From a bacterium M00.F.Ca.ET.205.01.1.1 (GTDB lineage: Bacteria > Pseudomonadota > Alphaproteobacteria > Rhizobiales > Rhizobiaceae): a stretch of 64,000 nucleotides of DNA. A program made the position numbers and the translations under genes. This document shows, in pieces, positions 59,448 to 64,000 of the stretch (position 1 is the first letter of the stretch; every line of letters starts with the position of its first letter). The stretch is from positions 1 through 64,000 of the forward strand of contig SRUQ01000006.1 in the NCBI GenBank assembly GCA_004791255.1, written 5' to 3'. The notes below the pieces were generated by a model. That model saw only the letters and a list, made by a program, of their open reading frames with translations. It had not been told where the DNA came from and did no database searches.

Positions 59448-60251
59448 TCAGCGGTCGAGTTCGGGAAAATACGGATCCGAAAGGAAACGCCGGTCGCGCT
59501 CGCCACGCAGGCAATCAACCGGGGTGTCCGCGTCCACAGGAAGGACCTTGGCCTCGTCCCCAAGGCCGCTCACTTCCAGGATAAGTTTGCGCCGGATCGC
59601 GGTCGAAAATTCGGCGGCCGCATAGATCGGCAGCACGAAGGAGCCTGGTCCGCCAACCACGCATTGCGCGTAATACTGGTCGAGATGGCTGAAGGTCGGC
59701 GACGGATGGATCAAGATCGGCAAGCCATTGATGACGATGCCTTTCGCCACGGCGGCATCGCGTGTCGAGGTGACGGGCGGCCCGATATTGTTGGGGCCAT
59801 CGCCTGATATGTCGATGACGCTGCGTTCGGCGTCGAAGCCGGTTCCCTCCAACAAGCCGGTGCCGAAGCTCAGCGCGGTGGAAATCGAGGTGCCGCGAAA
59901 GCTGCGGAACGGGCGCGCCGCGACCTTGTCGGCGAAGGTGTTGGCGCTCTCGGCACTGTCGATGATCTGCCAGCCGATGACCGCGTCGTCGCGCACCGTG
60001 CCGGCCCATTCGAAATAGGCGAGCGCGATGCGGCCCGTCTTGCCGGCTCGGACGGCCTGGATGAACTCGGGATGCCGCAGCGCCTCGACATAGCCGGCGC
60101 GCTGCAGGGCGAATTCCTTCTCGTCCATCGACAGCGAGATATCGACCGCCAGCACCAGTTCGACATCCACCGCCGCGACATCCGGCGGCAGGGCAACCGG
60201 AGCCGCCTCGGCGCAGGCAAGACAAGCAAGCAGGCGGAGAGCATCGAGCAT
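59448..60251 (-). CDS. DUF1194 (von Willebrand A) protein
   Basis: A 267-aa protein of the DUF1194 family with a vWA domain. The MIDAS metal site is VLAVDISLSMDEKEF, with IDISGDGPNN for a further acidic ligand. A short hydrophobic N-terminus (LRLLACLACAEAAP) suggests export. It may act in a periplasmic complex that is not defined. It is convergent with metW and divergent from no close gene; an SbmA-like ABC gene lies just upstream on the same strand. Confidence 0.85.
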   Translation of the reverse strand: MLDALRLLACLACAEAAPVALPPDVAAVDVELVLAVDISLSMDEKEFALQRAGYVEALRHPEFIQAVRAGKTGRIALAYFEWAGTVRDDAVIGWQIIDSAESANTFADKVAARPFRSFRGTSISTALSFGTGLLEGTGFDAERSVIDISGDGPNNIGPPVTSTRDAAVAKGIVINGLPILIHPSPTFSHLDQYYAQCVVGGPGSFVLPIYAAAEFSTAIRRKLILEVSGLGDEAKVLPVDADTPVDCLRGERDRRFLSDPYFPELDR

Positions 60252-60360
60252 GGCCGGTGCCAGGTTGTTTCCCTCACCGAACTTCTCTCGCGATCACGGC
60301 AAAATAAAGCTTTGCGCCGGCGACCAGGACCCGCCTTTCTTGAGGCCTTATTTCAGGGGC

Positions 60361-62181
60361 CTATTTTTTGCGGCGGGCAGCGGCGGGTGGCGGCTCGATG
60401 GCGCCGGCCCTGACCCGGACAGGCTTCAGTGCCGGTGCGCCGGTATCCTTGACGATCGTCAATCCCCGCGGAAAGAAGTGACTGTTGTGCTGGCCGCGGC
60501 CTATGTTGACGATGGCGGTCTCATCCAGGCGCTTCTCCAGCATCGACAGCACCCGCCTCAGCGACGGGCCGTCGAATGCGTCCAGGGCTTCGTCGATGAC
60601 CACCCATTTCGGCTGCCGCAATGCAAGCCGGGCGAAGGCAAGCGAGCGTTGTTCGTCATCGCCCAGCTCACGCTCCCAGCGGGTGCTGCGGTCGAGCGAG
60701 GACGACAGCCGCTCGAGGCCGACCTCGGCAAGTACCGCTCTGATGTCGGCATCGCTTGCCGGAGCATGTCCATTTGGGTGATCGAGAACCTCGCGCAGCG
60801 TACCGGCTGGGAAATAGGGAACGCGCGGCACGAAGATCGGAGTTTCTCCCGCCGGCAGGCCAATCCGGCCGCTCCCCCACGGCCACAGGCCGGCTATGGC
60901 GCGGAAGAACAGCGTCTTGCCGGCGCCCGGCTCGCCGGTGATCATGACGCGCTCGCCGGGGCGGATTTCGACATGCGGGTCGGATAGTTTTGTGCAACCC
61001 TCGGGCGAGCCCACTTGGAGCTTCTCGAAGGTCAGGCTGCCATTGGCGTTGTCACCGAAGGCGATGCGTTTTTCCTCGTCGTGCAACACATCGGTTTCCT
61101 CGAGCGCAATGCGGAAATCGGCGACGCGCATCAGCGTGGCGCGCCAGTCGGCGATGCCGCCGATGTTGTTGATGAACCAGCGCAAGGATGAATGCACCTG
61201 GTTGAAGGCGCCGACCGCCATCATCAGCCCGCCGAAACTGATGTCGCCCGAGAAATAGACCGGCGAGGCGACCAGGATGGGGGCCACGACGGTGATCCAG
61301 CCATAGGTGTCGGTCACCCAGGACAGGTTGATCTGGGCGGTATAGATACGCCGCATGGCGCCCAGCACGGTGCCAAGGTCGAGCTCGAGCCGCCGCCTGG
61401 CGTCGGCTTCGCCATGATACAGCGTGATGGCATCGACATTCTCGTTGACGCGCACCATCGAGGAGCGCAGTTCCGCCTCCCTTGTGTAGCGGTCGCTGTT
61501 GAGCCGGATCAACGGCCGCCCGACCAGCCAGCTCAGCCAGGATGCGGTGCCGGCGTAGAGAAACGCGGCCCAGACCATGTAGCCAGGTATGGCCAGCGAC
61601 CAGCCATTGATGTGGAACACGAAGCCCGAAGACAATTCCCACAGCACGCCGACGAACGAGACGAGCAGGATGAAGGACTGCAGCAGCCCGACGCCGAGAT
61701 CGGTCGACAAATCCGACAGATGCGCGGCGTCCTGCTGCATGCGCTGGTCGGGATTGACGCCGATGGCGCCGGCATTGGCCAGCCGGAAGGCCCGCGCCGG
61801 CCGCATCCACTGGTCGATCAGGTCGAGCGTGAGTGCCTCGCGCAACTTCAGCCGGATCATCTGGTTGAGCCAGGTCTGGCCGATGTTGAGCACCAGCAGT
61901 CCGCCGGCGATCATCGCGAAGACAAGGAGCTGGTGCAGGAAGGCCTCCATGTCGCGGCGCGCGAGCGCGTCGTAGAAGGGCTGGCTCCAGCGGTTGAGCA
62001 GGACCTGGCCGATCGACGTCGCGATAATGACGGCCAGAATGCCGAGCGACGTCCACAGCAGCCAGTTGCGAACCGGCGATCCGGCCAGCGCCTGCCGGAT
62101 CGTCGTCAGTTGATCGCGCAAACTGCTGGCTTCCACCGTAACCGGCTGAACACTGGCGCCATTATACGGTTGATCAGCCAT
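60361..62181 (-). CDS. SbmA/YddA-like ABC transporter with fused ATPase
   Basis: A 606-aa protein. An SbmA/BacA-like membrane domain of six helices (starts WLLWTSLGILAVIIATSIGQ; NRWSQPFYDALARRDMEAF; RIYTAQINLSWVTD; FNQVHSSLRWFINN) is followed by an ATPase domain with Walker A GEPGAGKTLFFRAI and Walker B WVVIDEALDAFD. The signature is LGDDEQRSLAFAR instead of LSGGQ, usual for this family. It probably exports or imports a peptide or lipid-linked compound. The ATG at 62181 precedes the first conserved residues. Confidence 0.9.
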   Translation of the reverse strand: MADQPYNGASVQPVTVEASSLRDQLTTIRQALAGSPVRNWLLWTSLGILAVIIATSIGQVLLNRWSQPFYDALARRDMEAFLHQLLVFAMIAGGLLVLNIGQTWLNQMIRLKLREALTLDLIDQWMRPARAFRLANAGAIGVNPDQRMQQDAAHLSDLSTDLGVGLLQSFILLVSFVGVLWELSSGFVFHINGWSLAIPGYMVWAAFLYAGTASWLSWLVGRPLIRLNSDRYTREAELRSSMVRVNENVDAITLYHGEADARRRLELDLGTVLGAMRRIYTAQINLSWVTDTYGWITVVAPILVASPVYFSGDISFGGLMMAVGAFNQVHSSLRWFINNIGGIADWRATLMRVADFRIALEETDVLHDEEKRIAFGDNANGSLTFEKLQVGSPEGCTKLSDPHVEIRPGERVMITGEPGAGKTLFFRAIAGLWPWGSGRIGLPAGETPIFVPRVPYFPAGTLREVLDHPNGHAPASDADIRAVLAEVGLERLSSSLDRSTRWERELGDDEQRSLAFARLALRQPKWVVIDEALDAFDGPSLRRVLSMLEKRLDETAIVNIGRGQHNSHFFPRGLTIVKDTGAPALKPVRVRAGAIEPPPAAARRKK

Positions 62182-62320
62182 GCCAGAAATCCTTGCCTTC
62201 GGAAGCGCTGTCGAAACCAGATGAAGAGAGAGCCAGCGGCATCCGCATATCAACCAGGCTGCGAGTTCACCACGACAGATAGGTTGGGAAATGCCGCACG
62301 GCAGAGATTTCCATGTGTCA

Positions 62321-63109
62321 TCACGAAGGTTTCACCTGGCGGGACGGCGATGCCGCACCGCCGGTCCCGGCTTGGCGGCCGAGCCGCGTCGCGCCATGCG
62401 GCGACAGCACCGGCACGAAGACGCGGCGCGACGCGCGCTGGGCTACGGGCACGCCCTGGTAGAGCCGTTTCTGCGCCTCGACGACGATGACACCGGAAAA
62501 GATCGGCCATAGCCGCCGGCCGGCGCGTTCCAGCACATTGTTGAACCGCATCATGGAGCGCCGCCGCGATGGCGGAAAGAACAGCGCGTCGGACCAGGAC
62601 GCCGGCGTGAAATTCGCCTCGCGCAGCAGTTCCGTCAGCTGTCCGCGTGAAAAAGGCCGGCCATTGCCGAACGGCGTGTGCTCGAACCGCGCCCAGACGC
62701 CGCGCCGGTTGGGCACGACGATGACGACGCGTCCCGCCGGCGACAGCACCCGCCAGATTTCGTTCAGCGTTTCGCGCGGATTTTCGACATGCTCGAGCGA
62801 ATGGACCAGGAGCACCCGGTCGATGCAGGAATCGACCAGCGGCAATTCCTCGTCGAAGACCAATGCCGTCGCCGTCGGCCCGGTCGCCGGCCAGACCACG
62901 GCGCCTTGCGTTGCCGGCATGAAGGCGAAGACCCGCTCGGCGTCGGCGCCGAAACGCTCCAGCCACGGCAAGGTGTAGCCGAGCCCGACCAGCCTTTCAT
63001 TGGGGACAGTGGCCCATATTGACGACAGCGCCATCGTGATCGAATGCTCGGCGAACCGGCCGAGCGTTGTCGAATAGAAGGAGCGAAGGTCGACGATGTC
63101 GGAATGCAT
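62321..63109 (-). CDS. Class I SAM-dependent methyltransferase
   Basis: A 262-aa methyltransferase. The SAM-binding motif I appears as RLVGLGYTLPWL, the motif IV region as RVLLVHSLEHVENPRETLNEIWRVLSPAGRVVIVVPNR, typical of the Methyltransf_11 fold. The C-terminal 60 residues are basic and Arg/Pro rich. Substrate unknown. The ATG at 63109 is preferred since residues before it are unlike any family; it is divergent from gloB (134 bp). Confidence 0.86.
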   Translation of the reverse strand: MHSDIVDLRSFYSTTLGRFAEHSITMALSSIWATVPNERLVGLGYTLPWLERFGADAERVFAFMPATQGAVVWPATGPTATALVFDEELPLVDSCIDRVLLVHSLEHVENPRETLNEIWRVLSPAGRVVIVVPNRRGVWARFEHTPFGNGRPFSRGQLTELLREANFTPASWSDALFFPPSRRRSMMRFNNVLERAGRRLWPIFSGVIVVEAQKRLYQGVPVAQRASRRVFVPVLSPHGATRLGRQAGTGGAASPSRQVKPS

Positions 63110-63242
63110 GGCAGGGACGGTAGCCGCGATGATGGCCAAGTTCAACAAAGGCGCCAACTTCGATAGAGGCGCCATGTTCGATAAAGGCCGATGACATTGA
63201 CTGGCAACCACCCTATGTCTGCCGCAACCAGGGAGAGATCAG

Positions 63243-64000
63243 ATGCCGGTCGAGATCGAACAGTTCATGTGCCGCAGCGACAATTTCGGCGTGCTGGTGC
63301 ACGACCCTAAAAGCGGTCAGACCGCGATCATCGACGCGCCGGAGGAGGCGCCGATCCTGGCCGCCCTGAAACGCACCGGCTGGACGCCGACTGTCATCCT
63401 GACCACGCATCACCATGTCGACCACGTCGAGGCAAATCTGGCGCTGAAGGAGCGTTTCAAGCTGCGCATCGTCGGCCCCGAGGCGGAAAAGGCCAAGATC
63501 CCCGGCATCGACGAGACCGTCGAGGAAGGTTCGGTGCTGCGTCTCGGCGAAGAGCGGATCGACGTCATCGCCACGCCCGGCCACACCGTCGGCCATGTCT
63601 CCTATCACCTGCCCGGTTCGAAAGTGGCGTTCACCGCCGACACGCTGTTTGCGCTCGGCTGCGGGCGGCTGTTCGAATGCGCGCCGCCGGTGATGTATGA
63701 ATCGCTGAAGAAGCTCGCGGCCCTGCCGGCGGCCACTGTCGTCTATTGCGGCCACGAGTACACGCTCTCCAACGCCCGCTTCGCGCTGACCGTCGACCCG
63801 ACCAATTCGGCGCTGAAGGAGCGTGCGGCAAAGATCGAGGCGCTGCGCGCTGGCGACAAGCCGACACTGCCGACGACAATCGGCGAGGAACTGTCGACCA
63901 ACCCGTTCCTGCGCTGGCACGATCCGGCGATCCGCAAGCATCTCGGAATGGAGACGGCCAGCGACGCCGAAGTCTTCGCCGAGATCCGCAAGCGCAAGGA
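63243..64000 (+). CDS. gloB: Hydroxyacylglutathione hydrolase (glyoxalase II), truncated by the window edge
   Basis: The first 252 residues of a metallo-beta-lactamase-fold enzyme hydrolysing S-lactoylglutathione. The metal site THHHVDH (residues 57-63) is intact, with TPGHTVGHVSY, the second histidine in FTADTLFALGCGRLFE and YCGHEYT following. The family is usually about 255 residues, so only the last few codons are missing. GGGAGA lies 7 nt before the ATG. Confidence 0.92.
   Translation, partial: MPVEIEQFMCRSDNFGVLVHDPKSGQTAIIDAPEEAPILAALKRTGWTPTVILTTHHHVDHVEANLALKERFKLRIVGPEAEKAKIPGIDETVEEGSVLRLGEERIDVIATPGHTVGHVSYHLPGSKVAFTADTLFALGCGRLFECAPPVMYESLKKLAALPAATVVYCGHEYTLSNARFALTVDPTNSALKERAAKIEALRAGDKPTLPTTIGEELSTNPFLRWHDPAIRKHLGMETASDAEVFAEIRKRK

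Noticed and set aside
1..64000. CRISPR arrays, rRNA genes and insertion sequences
   Set aside because: No regularly spaced direct repeats, no rRNA sequence and no transposase gene could be recognised.

Overview
The window is GC-rich alphaproteobacterial chromosome, most likely from a Mesorhizobium or close Rhizobiales relative. The evidence is the gene set (TIGR02302/DUF4175 protein, DUF2125, DUF1194, an ECF16-type sigma factor with a DUF1109/NrsF partner, and a CpdR-like regulator beside hpt and ftsEX), a SAM-II riboswitch in front of metX, a RirA-type operator in front of an iron transporter, a CtrA-type box in front of ftsE, and short palindromic repeats typical of rhizobial intergenic DNA. 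The genus is inferred from this combination; no 16S rRNA gene is present.

Bases 1-7651 are the right-hand part of an integrated mobile element inserted at the 3' end of a tRNA-Leu(CAA) gene (7652-7736, minus strand). The element carries a tyrosine recombinase whose stop codon lies 7 nt from the tRNA, four small helix-turn-helix or excisionase-like proteins (229-693, 926-1366, 3893-4222, 6228-6488), a large PrimPol-helicase replication protein (1363-3672), a long inverted repeat that could be a replication origin or terminator (3683-3778), a DUF6471 protein, and two unrecognised genes (4729-4947, 5009-5686). No structural phage genes and no second attachment site are visible, so the element continues to the left of the window. 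It looks like a self-replicating integrative element or phage satellite.

Bases 7737-64000 are ordinary core chromosome. In order they hold: a YqaA/DedA membrane protein, dsbB, an HNH endonuclease, a 3-methyladenine DNA glycosylase, gluQRS, an EamA exporter, a YihY/BrkB protein, an SDR enzyme, a HIG1-like small membrane protein, cobalamin adenosyltransferase, a rhomboid protease, etfBA with 3-hydroxybutyryl-CoA dehydrogenase, a PAS-GGDEF cyclase, the ECF sigma/anti-sigma pair, an iron ABC transporter (fbpABC), a glycerol-3-phosphate ABC transporter (ugpBAEC), and an MHYT-PAS-GGDEF-EAL protein. These are followed by tlpA, argH-lptM-lysA, a threonine dehydratase-like enzyme, the TIGR02302 protein, a glyoxalase-fold protein, LysR regulators, a second EamA exporter, a CpdR-like regulator, hpt, an uncharacterised membrane protein, ftsEX, a YdcF protein, plsC and an aldo/keto reductase. 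The right end holds chaC, a DUF2125 protein, a PfkB kinase, hisC-tyrC, metX-metW, a DUF1194 protein, an SbmA/YddA-like ABC exporter, a methyltransferase and the start of gloB.

Several regulatory circuits can be read directly. metXW sits behind a SAM-II aptamer and an intrinsic terminator. fbpABC sits behind a TGA-N9-TCA operator and carries a terminator between the binding-protein and permease genes. The sigma factor gene has a GTAAC-N16-CGAA promoter matching its own family. ftsE has a perfect TTAA-N7-TTAA box. ugpB and ugpA are separated by a 14-bp stem-loop. Between dsbB and the HNH gene lies a nested palindromic element with three concentric stems, the most striking unexplained structure in the core region.
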